Positions 9,616 through 17,915 of a DNA stretch of 64,000 nt are shown piece by piece (the stretch's first letter is position 1; every line of letters starts with the position of its first letter). The notes under the pieces are model-generated. The model had not been told where the DNA came from and searched no databases. It saw only the letters and a program-made list of their open reading frames with translations. The position numbers and the translations under genes were made by a program. Location of the stretch: NCBI GenBank assembly GCA_022844205.1, contig JALHMF010000009.1:56750-120749 (forward strand). The letters are read 5' to 3'. This stretch comes from Xanthobacteraceae bacterium (GTDB lineage Bacteria > Pseudomonadota > Alphaproteobacteria > Rhizobiales > Xanthobacteraceae).

Positions 9616-11079
9616 TTACTTTTTGGAGCGGTCCACGAGGCGCGTGGTGCTTTGCCCCGCAAGCGTTTCCACGATCACGACCTCGCCGCCGTAACCCTCG
9701 ACGATCTCGCGGCCGACGACGGTATCCTTGGTGTAATCGCCGCCTTTCACGAGCACATGCGGCTTTACTTTCCGGATCAGTTCGACCGGGGTGTCTTCCT
9801 CGAAAATGGCCACGAGATCGACGGCCTCGAGGGCGGCCAGCATCTGCGCGCGGGAGACTTCATCCTGCACGGGGCGCGTCTCGCCCTTCAGGCGGCGGGT
9901 GGAGGCGTCGCTGTTCAGGCCCACCACCAGCCGGTCGCAGGCGGCGCGCGCTTCGGCGAGCACTTTCAGATGGCCGGGATGCAGGAGATCGAAGCAGCCA
10001 TTGGTGAAGCCGATGCGCAGCCCCTCGGAGCGCCACGCATCGAGCCGTTCGTTCAGCGTATCCGTATCGAGAGCGAGCTTCTCTTCATAGGCGCGGAGCG
10101 CAGGCGGCAGCAGGAAGGCACGCAGTTCGATGAAGTTCACGGTCGCGGTGCCGCGCTTGCCAACCACGACGGCGGCGGCGGCGTTGGCGGCGCGGGTCGC
10201 CGCTTCGAAATCGGCGCCGAGCGCCAGCATGGTCGCGAAGGTAGCGACGACAGTATCGCCCGCACCGGAGACATCGCGCACCTTCACCGCGAAGGCCGGA
10301 ATATGGATCGGCTCGGCATTCCTGCGGATGAGCGACATTCCCTCTTCGCTGCGGGTGACGAGAATCGCGTCCACGCCGGCGCTTGCGCAAACTTCCTGCG
10401 CGGCTTTCACCACTTCTTCCGTGCTGCGGACTTCGCGGTTCACCGCGCGGGAGAGTTCGCCCCGGTTCGGCGTGATGACCGTGGCGCCCTTGTAGATGCT
10501 GTAGTCGTTGCCTTTCGGGTCGACGACGACGGGCTTTTTCGCCTTCTTCGCGGCGGCGATCAGCTTTTCAACGACGCGCGGCGTCAGCACGCCCTTGCCA
10601 TAGTCCGACAGAATCAGCGCGCCGCATTTCGACAGTGCGGCTTCGGCGCGGGCAATCACTTCGTCCTCGCGCTCCTGATCCAGGGGCTTCCCGTCTTCCC
10701 AGTCGGCGCGGAGAAGATGGGTCGAGTAATGCTCCGAGACGAAACGCGCCTTCATCGTGGTCGGGCGCGTGGGATCGAGCACCAGATGGTTCTCGACGCC
10801 GCCGATGCTGGTGAGCGCGGTGGCGAGCACGCGGCCTGACTCATCGCCGCTGATGACGCCGATCAGGATGCACTGGCTGCCGAGGCTGCCGATATTGAGC
10901 GCCACGTTCGCGGCCCCGCCGGCGGCGATGTCCTCGCGGCGGGCGCGCAGCACCACGGTCGGCGCTTCGGGCGAGACGCGGGCGACTTCGCCGTAAACGT
11001 AGCGGTCGAGCATCACGTCGCCGACGCAGAGGATCGTCTGGCGCGTCAGTTCGGCAAGCCGCTTCTCGTAATCAAACAT
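9616..11079 (-). CDS. hldE: Bifunctional heptose 7-phosphate kinase / ADP-heptose synthase
   Basis: Catalyses two steps of ADP-heptose synthesis: phosphorylation of D-glycero-D-manno-heptose 7-phosphate at C1, then adenylylation after GmhB removes the 7-phosphate. The 487-residue protein has an N-terminal ribokinase-like domain (~1-320, with AAGGAANVALNI and the GAGDTVV active-site loop near 245) fused to a nucleotidyltransferase (~350-487) starting FTNGCFDLLHPGHLKVL, with the HxGH motif. The start is 20 bp downstream of the hldD stop, so the two are co-transcribed. Confidence 0.95.
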   Translation of the reverse strand: MFDYEKRLAELTRQTILCVGDVMLDRYVYGEVARVSPEAPTVVLRARREDIAAGGAANVALNIGSLGSQCILIGVISGDESGRVLATALTSIGGVENHLVLDPTRPTTMKARFVSEHYSTHLLRADWEDGKPLDQEREDEVIARAEAALSKCGALILSDYGKGVLTPRVVEKLIAAAKKAKKPVVVDPKGNDYSIYKGATVITPNRGELSRAVNREVRSTEEVVKAAQEVCASAGVDAILVTRSEEGMSLIRRNAEPIHIPAFAVKVRDVSGAGDTVVATFATMLALGADFEAATRAANAAAAVVVGKRGTATVNFIELRAFLLPPALRAYEEKLALDTDTLNERLDAWRSEGLRIGFTNGCFDLLHPGHLKVLAEARAACDRLVVGLNSDASTRRLKGETRPVQDEVSRAQMLAALEAVDLVAIFEEDTPVELIRKVKPHVLVKGGDYTKDTVVGREIVEGYGGEVVIVETLAGQSTTRLVDRSKK

Positions 11080-11099
11080 TCAAACAATCCAATGGGAGA

Positions 11100-12080
11100 T
11101 CAGCGATAGGGGTCGGGCTGATCGAGGTAGCGCGTTACATAATCCTCGACCGCGTGCTCCAGCGAGGTGAAGGGAGCATCGTAGCCCGCCTGCCGCAAGC
11201 GATCCATGCGGGCTTTCGTCAGGTATTGATAACGGCCCGCCAGTTCGCTGGGCATCGGGATATATTCGATGTTCGGCTCTTTTTTCAGCGCCCTGAACAG
11301 GGCCGCCATCTGGTCGCGGAAGCTGCGAGCATTGCCCGTGCCCACATTGTAAATGCCGCTGACCTGCGGGTGGTCCAGAAACCAGAGCGTCATTGCCGCG
11401 GCATCGAGCACATAAATAAAGTCGCGGCTCTGGCCGCCGTCGGGGATGCCCTCGCGATCCGACTTGAAAAGCTGCACGGTCCTGCCGGCCTTCGCGTCGG
11501 GAAAGCGCTTGGCGAGCACGCTCATCATGTCGCCCTTGTGGTACTCGTTCGGGCCGAACACGTTGAAGTATTTCAGTCCCGCCCATTGCGGCGGCAGCGG
11601 CTCGTTCCTCGCCGCGCGTTCCGCGACGGCGATGTCGAAGCGCTGCTTGCTGCGGCCATAGAGATTGAGCGGCTGCAGGCGCGCGAGGCCCGCAACAGAG
11701 TCATCGTCATCGAAGCCCTGCGTGCCGTCGCCATAGGTGGCGGCGGAGGAAGCGTAGATGAACGGCGTCTTGGTCGCCGTACTCCATTCCAGCAACTGCA
11801 TCGGCAGATCGTAATTCGCCGCCATCACCGCTTTCTCGTCGGTGACCGTGGTGGAGGAAATCGCTCCCATGTGCAGGATGGCGTCGAGCTTGCGGCCCTG
11901 CAGCCATCTCAAAAGGTCGCCGGGCTCGATCAACTCGCGGAATTTTCGCTTGCGTAGGTTCTTCTGTTTGCCATCCGCGCCCAGGTGATCGTCGATCGCA
12001 ATGTCGGTGACGCCGCGCTCGTTCAGCGAAGCGACGAGGTTCGATCCGATGAATCCGGCGCCGCCGGTAACGAGGATCAT
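11100..12080 (-). CDS. hldD: ADP-L-glycero-D-manno-heptose 6-epimerase
   Basis: Final step of LPS-core heptose donor synthesis, converting the ADP-D,D-heptose to the L,D form. The 326-residue extended SDR has MILVTGGAGFIGSNLV at the N-terminus, the family-typical LHMGAISSTT around residues 70-79, catalytic LYGRSK around 139-144, and KYFNVFGPNEYHKG around 170-183. It is the first gene of the minus-strand group and diverges from gmhA across 186 bp, so this gap should hold promoters for both heptose operons. Confidence 0.96.
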   Translation of the reverse strand: MILVTGGAGFIGSNLVASLNERGVTDIAIDDHLGADGKQKNLRKRKFRELIEPGDLLRWLQGRKLDAILHMGAISSTTVTDEKAVMAANYDLPMQLLEWSTATKTPFIYASSAATYGDGTQGFDDDDSVAGLARLQPLNLYGRSKQRFDIAVAERAARNEPLPPQWAGLKYFNVFGPNEYHKGDMMSVLAKRFPDAKAGRTVQLFKSDREGIPDGGQSRDFIYVLDAAAMTLWFLDHPQVSGIYNVGTGNARSFRDQMAALFRALKKEPNIEYIPMPSELAGRYQYLTKARMDRLRQAGYDAPFTSLEHAVEDYVTRYLDQPDPYR

Positions 12081-12266
12081 GCGATACCCTTAACGCCGCA
12101 TGGCGCGCGGCAGGCCGCTTCTTGCCGTAGGAATGCGGGGCGCGCAACGGCAGGCTTTTGCTGCTCGCGCTGGCTGCTCGCTTCGCTCGCCAGCGCGAGA
12201 AGATCGGGCGCGGAATCTGGACAGTTTTCGGCCCCGGTGCTACCCGCAGCGGAGCGGGAGCAGTTC

Positions 12267-12860
12267 ATGGACGAGGCCGATCTCAATTACGCGCGCCGCC
12301 ACCTTGCGGAATCGCAGGAGGCGCTGTCGGCGGCGAACGGCGACCCCTTCGTCCGAGCAATGATCGCGATTGCCGACGCCATCACGAAATCGCTCAAGGC
12401 CGGCGGCAAGGTGCTGATCTGCGGAAACGGCGGGAGTGCCGCCGACGCCCAGCACATCGCCGCCGAACTGATCGGCCGCTTTGAAAAAGAGCGCGTGGCA
12501 CTCGGCGCCATCGCGCTCACGACCGACACTTCCATTCTGACGGCGGTCGGCAACGATTACGGCTTCGATCATGTCTATGAGCGCCAGGTGATCGGTCTCG
12601 GAAACAAGGGCGATGTGCTGATCGGGATTTCCACCTCGGGCCGCTCGAGGAATATCCTGAAGGCGCTGGAAGCGGGCCGCGCACGCGGACTCGTCAACAT
12701 CGGATTCACCGGCAAGGACTCGCGCGACATGACCTCCATGTGCGATGCGATCCTGCACGCGCCCTCGGAGCGCACGGCGGTGATCCAGCAGATTCACATC
12801 ACCGCGGCGCATGTCATCTGCGGCCTCGTCGAGCGCCGCCTCGCCGGAGCGGGAAAATAG
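12267..12860 (+). CDS. gmhA: Phosphoheptose isomerase
   Basis: Converts sedoheptulose 7-phosphate to D-glycero-D-manno-heptose 7-phosphate, the committed step of heptose synthesis. The 197-residue SIS-domain protein has ICGNGGSAADAQHIAAEL around residues 50-67 and ISTSGRSRNI around 117-126, with histidines of the active site in IQQIHITAAH near the C-terminus. The upstream frame is open, but ATG 12267 follows GGAGCGGGAG and gives the family start. The stop overlaps the gmhB GTG by one base, indicating translational coupling. Confidence 0.95.
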   Translation: MDEADLNYARRHLAESQEALSAANGDPFVRAMIAIADAITKSLKAGGKVLICGNGGSAADAQHIAAELIGRFEKERVALGAIALTTDTSILTAVGNDYGFDHVYERQVIGLGNKGDVLIGISTSGRSRNILKALEAGRARGLVNIGFTGKDSRDMTSMCDAILHAPSERTAVIQQIHITAAHVICGLVERRLAGAGK

Positions 12861-13378
12861 TGCCGGAGCCTGCACGCAAGCCTGCGGTGATCTTCGACCG
12901 GGACGGCGTGCTGAATATCGACCGCGGCTATGTCGCCCGCCGCGAGAATTTCCAGTGGGTCGATGGCGCGATCGACGCGGTGAAATTATTCAACAAGGCG
13001 GGCTGGCATGTGTTCGTCGCCACCAACCAGTCCGGCATTGCGCGCGGCCTCTATAAAGAAGCAGAGATGCACGCGCTGCACGACTTCATGAAACGCGAAC
13101 TGATGCGGCACGATGCCTATATCGACGACATCCGTTTTTGTCCCTATCACCCCGAGGGCAGCATCCCGGAATATTCTCGCGTGTCGGACTGGCGGAAGCC
13201 GGGGCCGGGGATGATCATCGACCTCATGAAGCACTGGCCGGTGGACCGCCTTGCGAGCGTGCTGATCGGCGACAAGGACACCGACATCCAGGCCGCCATC
13301 GCGGCCGGCATCCGCGGGCTGAAATTCTCCGGCGGCAATCTCGCCGAATTCGTGCAGCGTGAAGTCTTGAGCCGCTAA
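12860..13378 (+). CDS. gmhB: Heptose 1,7-bisphosphate 7-phosphatase, zinc-site variant
   Basis: HAD-family phosphatase removing the 7-phosphate between the two HldE steps. It is 172 residues from GTG 12860 (TAGTG overlap with gmhA). Motif I FDRDGVLNIDRG, motif II VATNQSG and motif IV GDKDTDI are intact. The usual Zn site of E. coli GmhB has a Cys-x-His (CPHH) pair and a later Cys-Asp-Cys; here the first pair is present (CPYHPEG) but the second reads VSDWRKPGPG, so both later cysteines are missing. It is probably a structural variant rather than a dead enzyme, because all catalytic residues remain. Confidence 0.9.
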   Translation: MPEPARKPAVIFDRDGVLNIDRGYVARRENFQWVDGAIDAVKLFNKAGWHVFVATNQSGIARGLYKEAEMHALHDFMKRELMRHDAYIDDIRFCPYHPEGSIPEYSRVSDWRKPGPGMIIDLMKHWPVDRLASVLIGDKDTDIQAAIAAGIRGLKFSGGNLAEFVQREVLSR

Positions 13379-14398
13379 ATGTCCCAGTCCGCTCCGAAGG
13401 AAGACCACAGCCCGATCCTGCTCGTTCCCTACATGTGGATCGGCGACTTCGTGCGCTGCCATTCCGTCGTGAAGCTGATCAAGTCGCGCACGCCGGAGCG
13501 GCCGATTGACGTGCTCACTTCCTCGCTCTGCGCGCCGCTCCTCGACTACATGCCCGGTGTGCGCAAGGGCATCGTGTTCGACATTCCGCGCAGGAAGCCC
13601 GCACTCGCGCTGAACTGGCGGCTTTCGAAAATCCTGCGCCGCGAGCAGTACGGCAAGGCAATCATCACCTCGCGCAAGTGGAAGGCCGCATTGGCGCCGG
13701 CACTCGCCGGAATCCCCGAACGCGTCGGCTTTGTCGGCGAGTGGCGTTACGGGCTGCTCACCGATGTGCGTCACGGCGAGAAGGAATTGCCGCGCATGAT
13801 CGACCAGTGCGCGGTGCTGGCGCTGCCACGCGAGATGCAGGGGCAGGGCGACTGGCCGCTACCGGAAGTGATCGTGCCGCGAAGCGAAATCGAGGCATGG
13901 CTCGACCGAAACCATCTCTCGAACGAAAAACGCCCCATCGTGGCACTCTGTCCCGGCGCCGTCGGCACGGGCAAGCGCTGGCCGGAGACGAGTTACGCCG
14001 ATCTGGCGAAGCGCCTGACGCGCGAGGGTGTTTCGGTCTGGGTCGTCGGCGGGCCGGGCGAAAAGCAATATGCGCAGGTGATCTCGGCAGGCGGCGAGTA
14101 TGCGCGCGACCTGACGAGCAGCGATCTGCGCAACGGCATCATTCAGCTCGCGGCGGCGGACGCGGCGGTGTCGAACGATTCCGGCCTGCTGCATGTGACC
14201 GCAGCCATCGGTACGCCGGTGGTGGGCCTGTTTGGTCCGACGAGCCCGTGGCACTGGGCGCCGCTCAATCCGATCCCGGCAACCATCGAGGCGCCGTGGC
14301 CGGAGGGCGCCGACAAAAACGATTTCACCGTGCGCACCACCGAGGACATTGCGGTCGATGAAGTGTTCACGGCGGTGAAGGGAATTCTCGCGCAATAG
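13379..14398 (+). CDS. waaF: ADP-heptose:LPS heptosyltransferase (WaaF type, GT9)
   Basis: Adds a heptose to the inner LPS core at the cytoplasmic face of the inner membrane. The 339-residue GT9 protein has an N-terminal acceptor half and a C-terminal donor half with ALCPGAVGTGKRWP around residues 185-198, WVVGGPGEKQ, and VSNDSGLLHVTAAIGTPVVG around 262-281, which is the family signature. ATG follows the gmhB stop with no gap, completing gmhA-gmhB-waaF. Assignment as heptosyltransferase II rather than another GT9 rests on context and the second signature. Confidence 0.88.
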   Translation: MSQSAPKEDHSPILLVPYMWIGDFVRCHSVVKLIKSRTPERPIDVLTSSLCAPLLDYMPGVRKGIVFDIPRRKPALALNWRLSKILRREQYGKAIITSRKWKAALAPALAGIPERVGFVGEWRYGLLTDVRHGEKELPRMIDQCAVLALPREMQGQGDWPLPEVIVPRSEIEAWLDRNHLSNEKRPIVALCPGAVGTGKRWPETSYADLAKRLTREGVSVWVVGGPGEKQYAQVISAGGEYARDLTSSDLRNGIIQLAAADAAVSNDSGLLHVTAAIGTPVVGLFGPTSPWHWAPLNPIPATIEAPWPEGADKNDFTVRTTEDIAVDEVFTAVKGILAQ

Positions 14399-14402
14399 TA
14401 AT

Positions 14403-14504
14403 CCGTCATCCTGAGGTGCGAGCGAAGCGAGCCTCGAAGGGTGGCGGCCCGGGCCGTTCATCCTTCGAGGCCCGCGCTTGCGCGCGGGCACCTCAGGATG
14501 ACGG
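14403..14504. repeat. Dispersed ~110-bp palindromic element, copy 2
   Basis: Same element as at 1542-1650: it opens CCGTCATCCTGAGGTGCGAG and closes CACCTCAGGATGACGG, with CCTCGAAGG / CCTTCGAGG inside. It lies between the convergent stops of waaF and waaC, the same setting as copy 1. Confidence 0.85.
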
Positions 14505-14542
14505 GTAGAGGCCAGCGCTTCGCTCGCGCATGAGGTGACGAG

Positions 14543-15493
14543 TTATGCGTTGAGCCGTTCGATCGCCTCGATCACCGCACGCGTTTCCGGAATTCCATGC
14601 TGCGCGCCCACCATCTCGATGCGTCCGGGTCCCACAGGCTCGGCGGTGAGCGATTTCACAATCGTGAAAACCGCCACGACCGGCACGCCCAGCGCCGCCG
14701 CGATGTGAATGAAGCCGGTATCGACACCGGCCACGAGCTTCGCGCCTGCGATGTCATGCGCGACTTCGATGATGGGCTTGCGCTCCGGCACATGCGCGCC
14801 GGGGATCGCGGCCGCGATGCGTTCGCTGCGCGCGCGCTCGGCGGCATTGCCCCACGGCAGCACGACTTCCAGCCCGCGCGCGGCAAGCGCTTTTCCGACT
14901 TCGATCCAGCGGTCCTCCGGCCATTCCTTCGTGGCCTTGGCGGTGGCGTGAAAAATCATCGCGTAGGGTTTGGACGAGAGCTGTTTGAACTGCGCGCGGT
15001 CGAAACCGTAATCCGGTTTTCCCTGCGGCTCGTAGCCGAGTGCGCGGCCCGTGAGCGTGCGGTTGCGGGCGATCACATGCAGGTCCCAGCTCACCTTGTG
15101 ATTCACGTCGTAGAAACGCGCCGCGGTGGGTTCGCGGATGCTGTCCTTGTCGTAGCCGTGGCTCGTGCCTTGCAAAAGCTTCGACATCAGCGCCGTGCGC
15201 ATCAGCCCTTGCGTGTCCACGATGGCGTCGAACCTGCGCGCGCGCATCTTGCGGAGCGCCTCGCGCGCCTCGCGCCAGGTCGCGCCCGAAAAAAGCTGCT
15301 TGCGCCAGCGCCGCACCGCGACGGTGACGATCTCGTCCACGGAAGGATGCAGCCTGGCGAGCGGCGCGTAGAGTTCGTCCACCACCCAGGTGATCCGCGC
15401 CCGTGGAAAATGCGCCTTGGCGTCGGTCACGGCCGGCATGTGATGGAGGATGTCCCCCATCGAAGAGGTCTTGATAAAGAGGATTTCCTTCAT
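14543..15493 (-). CDS. waaC: LPS heptosyltransferase I (WaaC type, GT9)
   Basis: Predicted to add the first heptose to Kdo. The 316-residue GT9 protein begins ILFIKTSSMGDILHHMPA, as WaaC does, and has IFHATAKATKEWPEDRW around residues 178-194 and GVDTGFIHIAAALGVPVVAV around 254-273. The reading frame extends upstream through the transaldolase region; ATG 15493 is the natural start. It is convergent with waaF and divergent from the transaldolase. Confidence 0.87.
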   Translation of the reverse strand: MKEILFIKTSSMGDILHHMPAVTDAKAHFPRARITWVVDELYAPLARLHPSVDEIVTVAVRRWRKQLFSGATWREAREALRKMRARRFDAIVDTQGLMRTALMSKLLQGTSHGYDKDSIREPTAARFYDVNHKVSWDLHVIARNRTLTGRALGYEPQGKPDYGFDRAQFKQLSSKPYAMIFHATAKATKEWPEDRWIEVGKALAARGLEVVLPWGNAAERARSERIAAAIPGAHVPERKPIIEVAHDIAGAKLVAGVDTGFIHIAAALGVPVVAVFTIVKSLTAEPVGPGRIEMVGAQHGIPETRAVIEAIERLNA

Positions 15494-15589
15494 CGTGCCT
15501 TCGCCGGAACTTCGCACAGCCAAGTCCGCATAAGCGGTTGCGGGCAGGGGTGCAAGTTGCGAGACTTGGGCGAAATCCGGGGATTCGAC

Positions 15590-16342
15590 ATGGCCGTAAC
15601 ACTCGCCTCGCTCAAGGTGAAACTCTTCACGGACGGCGCCGAGAAGGCGCAGATCGTGGAGATGGCGAAGCTCCCGTACATCGCGGGCTTCACCACCAAC
15701 CCGTCGCTCCTGAAGAAGGCGGGCGTGAAGGATTACGAAGCTTTCGCGCGCGATCTCACCGCGGCGGTGCCGGACAAGCATATTTCCTTTGAAGTGATCT
15801 CCGACGACATCGACGGGATGCTGGCCGAGGGCCGCCTCATCACGACCTGGGGCAAGAACGTCTATGTGAAAATGCCGGTGATCAATTCGCGCGGTGAGTC
15901 CGTGATCGAAGCGATCCGCCAGCTTTCCGGCGAGGGCGTGAAGATCAACGTGACGGTGGTCTGCACCGAAGATCAGGCGACGCGCGCGACCGATGCGCTG
16001 TCGAAGGGCCCGGGCGGGATCGTCTCGGTGTTCGCCGGACGCCTCGCCGATCTGGGTGTCGACTATGCGCCTGTGGTGACGACGGCGGTGAAGGCCGCGC
16101 GCGCGACCAAGCAGGTCGAGGTGATCTGGGCCTCCACCCGTGAAGTCTGGAACGTGATCGAGGCCGACCGCATGGGCTGCCACATCATCACCGCACCCGC
16201 CGACATCCTGAAGAAGCTTCCCGCGCTGGGCACCAAGACCGCCGAGGACCTGTCGCTGGATGGCGTGAAGGCGTTTTGCGCGGATACGGCGGCTGCTGGC
16301 CTCAGTCTTCCTGCCGCGTCCAGGCGCTCAGCGGCGGAATAA
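15590..16342 (+). CDS. tal: Transaldolase / fructose-6-phosphate aldolase family protein
   Basis: A 250-residue class I aldolase of the small transaldolase type. Visible are FTDGAEKAQI, GFTTNPSLLKKAG around residues 33-45 (phosphate/substrate loop) and VYVKMPVIN around 88-96, whose lysine should form the Schiff base. Transaldolases handle sedoheptulose 7-phosphate, the substrate of GmhA, which fits its place between waaC and the lipid A sugar genes. It is slightly longer than the ~220-residue TalC enzymes. True transaldolase versus aldolase activity cannot be told from sequence alone. Confidence 0.8.
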   Translation: MAVTLASLKVKLFTDGAEKAQIVEMAKLPYIAGFTTNPSLLKKAGVKDYEAFARDLTAAVPDKHISFEVISDDIDGMLAEGRLITTWGKNVYVKMPVINSRGESVIEAIRQLSGEGVKINVTVVCTEDQATRATDALSKGPGGIVSVFAGRLADLGVDYAPVVTTAVKAARATKQVEVIWASTREVWNVIEADRMGCHIITAPADILKKLPALGTKTAEDLSLDGVKAFCADTAAAGLSLPAASRRSAAE

Positions 16343-16359
16343 CTTCCGATAGTCACCCG

Positions 16360-16605
16360 ATGCCTAGTGTCATCTACACCAAACACGCTGAAACAGTTCT
16401 GCGTGAGCGTTGAATCGAACGAGATTGGGTCCAGCGAACCATCGAAGACCCTTCTTTCACTGAATCTGATCCCACCAGCCAGAATCTGATGCGGGCATTC
16501 CGCCCAATTCCTGAACGGGACGGGCGTCAGCTTCGTGTGGTATATGTGCTGGAGGCAGATAGCCTCCGCATTATCACGGCCTTCTTTGATCGAGGGCGCA
16601 AATGA
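16360..16605 (+). pseudogene. DUF4258 protein interrupted by a nonsense codon
   Basis: Read through, 82 codons encode a complete DUF4258-type protein: it starts MPSVIYTKHAETVLRER, continues IERDWVQRTIEDP and ends LRIITAFFDRGRK. Codon 18 is TGA (16411-16413), directly after RER, where relatives carry a sense codon; one base change from CGA or GGA would explain it. The rest of the frame shows no decay. Its stop overlaps the ATG of the DUF2283 gene, so the two formed a coupled pair. Sequencing error is possible. Confidence 0.8.
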
Positions 16606-16796
16606 AAACGACCTATGACGCCGAATCCGACGCGCTTTACGTCCGTTTTGCGGAGAAGCCCGTCGTAGAGAGCGAGGAAGTTGCTGAAGGCGTCGTCCTC
16701 GATTTTGACGCCGAGGGCCGCATTGTCGCGATCGAGGTGCTGGAGGCGACCCGGCACATTTCCGCGGGGGCAAAGCTGCCTTCCGCTGCGGAATAA
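16602..16796 (+). CDS. DUF2283 family small protein
   Basis: This 64-residue protein has the DUF2283 pattern YDAESDALYVRFAE near the N-terminus, VVLDFDAEGRIVAIEVLEA in the middle and a short tail. It is frequently found directly after a DUF4258 gene, as here, with the start codon inside the DUF4258 stop (ATGA overlap). The pair is often suspected of being toxin-antitoxin-like, but I treat that as unproven. The upstream partner is broken, so translation of this gene by coupling may be reduced. Confidence 0.85.
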   Translation: MKTTYDAESDALYVRFAEKPVVESEEVAEGVVLDFDAEGRIVAIEVLEATRHISAGAKLPSAAE

Positions 16797-16907
16797 GGCC
16801 TGTAACCGTTTGACATGATTTGTGAGGCGGGGCGGCAAGCCCCCCGGTCGCCTCGGGCAAGGGGTCATGCTAGTTGAATCGCCGCTGGGATTGGGGTCTT
16901 AATTCAC

Positions 16908-17915
16908 ATGATGGAAGAGCAAAAACGCGGCAACGCGGGCTCAAAGAGCCATGTGCGCATCGGCGTTATCGGCGCCGGAATCATGGGACAGAATCATGCC
17001 CGCGTGCTGGCCGAATTGCCGAACGTGGAACTCGTCGGCATCGCCGACCCGAACCGGCCGCTCGCCATGAAGGTAGCCAAGGCGCTCGGCTGCGAAGCGG
17101 TCGCCGACCACAAGTCCCTCATCGAACTCGACGTCGATGCCGTGATCATCGCGGCCCCCACGCATCTGCATCATCAGGTGGCGCTCGAAGCGATCGCCTC
17201 CGGAAAACATCTCCTCGTCGAAAAGCCCATCGCCACCACGGTCGAGGAAGGCCGCACCATCGTCGGTGCTGCCAGGCGCGCGGGCGTCACCCTCATGATC
17301 GGCCATGTCGAGCGTTTCAATCCGGCCGTCGAAGCGATCAAGAAGGCGATCAAGGGAGAGAACATTCTCTCCGTCGCGATCACCCGCGTCGGCCCGTTCC
17401 CGCCGCGCATGTCGAATGTCGGCGTGGTGATCGATCTCGCCGTGCACGACATCGATCTCATCCGCTGGTTTACCGAATCCGAAATCGTGGAAGTGCAGCC
17501 GCAGCTTTCAAGCGTGCGCGCAACGCGTGAGGACATTGCGCTGTTGCAGTTCCGTACCGCCAACGGCGTGCTCGCCAACATCAACACGAACTGGCTGACG
17601 CCGTTCAAGGCGCGCACCGTGCATGTCGCGACCGAGCATAAATATGTGATCGGCGATCTCATTACGCGGCAAGTCACGGAATGCTCCGGTTTCAAGGAAG
17701 ACGGCAGCTATTCGATGAAGCATCTTTCCGTGAGCCACGCCGAGCCGCTGCGCTCGGAGCTGATCGCTTTCGTCACCGCGATCCGCAGCGGCGACGCGCC
17801 GGCCGTCACCGGCGAAGAGGGGGTTGCGAGCCTTGAGGTTGCGATCCAGTGCCTGAGCGGCACCGAAACCGTCACCACCCGGAAGGCCGCGCTGCGGGTT
17901 GTCGACAGCAAATGA
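16908..17915 (+). CDS. gnnA: Gfo/Idh/MocA dehydrogenase, GnnA-like (UDP-GlcNAc 3-dehydrogenase)
   Basis: A 335-residue NAD-dependent sugar dehydrogenase with Rossmann motif GVIGAGIMGQNHARVL (residues ~22-37), the substrate-lysine motif LLVEKPIATT around 103-112 and the GHVERFNPAV segment. Its stop overlaps the start of a DegT aminotransferase. In GnnA/GnnB, this pair oxidises and transaminates C3 of UDP-GlcNAc to make the diamino sugar of lipid A in Rhizobiales. An O-antigen pathway (WlbA/WbpB-like) is the alternative. The specific function is inferred from pairing and the LPS context, not from diagnostic residues. Confidence 0.72.
   Translation: MMEEQKRGNAGSKSHVRIGVIGAGIMGQNHARVLAELPNVELVGIADPNRPLAMKVAKALGCEAVADHKSLIELDVDAVIIAAPTHLHHQVALEAIASGKHLLVEKPIATTVEEGRTIVGAARRAGVTLMIGHVERFNPAVEAIKKAIKGENILSVAITRVGPFPPRMSNVGVVIDLAVHDIDLIRWFTESEIVEVQPQLSSVRATREDIALLQFRTANGVLANINTNWLTPFKARTVHVATEHKYVIGDLITRQVTECSGFKEDGSYSMKHLSVSHAEPLRSELIAFVTAIRSGDAPAVTGEEGVASLEVAIQCLSGTETVTTRKAALRVVDSK

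Noticed and set aside
9580..10839. 419-codon plus-strand frame opposite hldE
   Set aside because: Shadow frame; both HldE domains with their catalytic motifs are on the minus strand.
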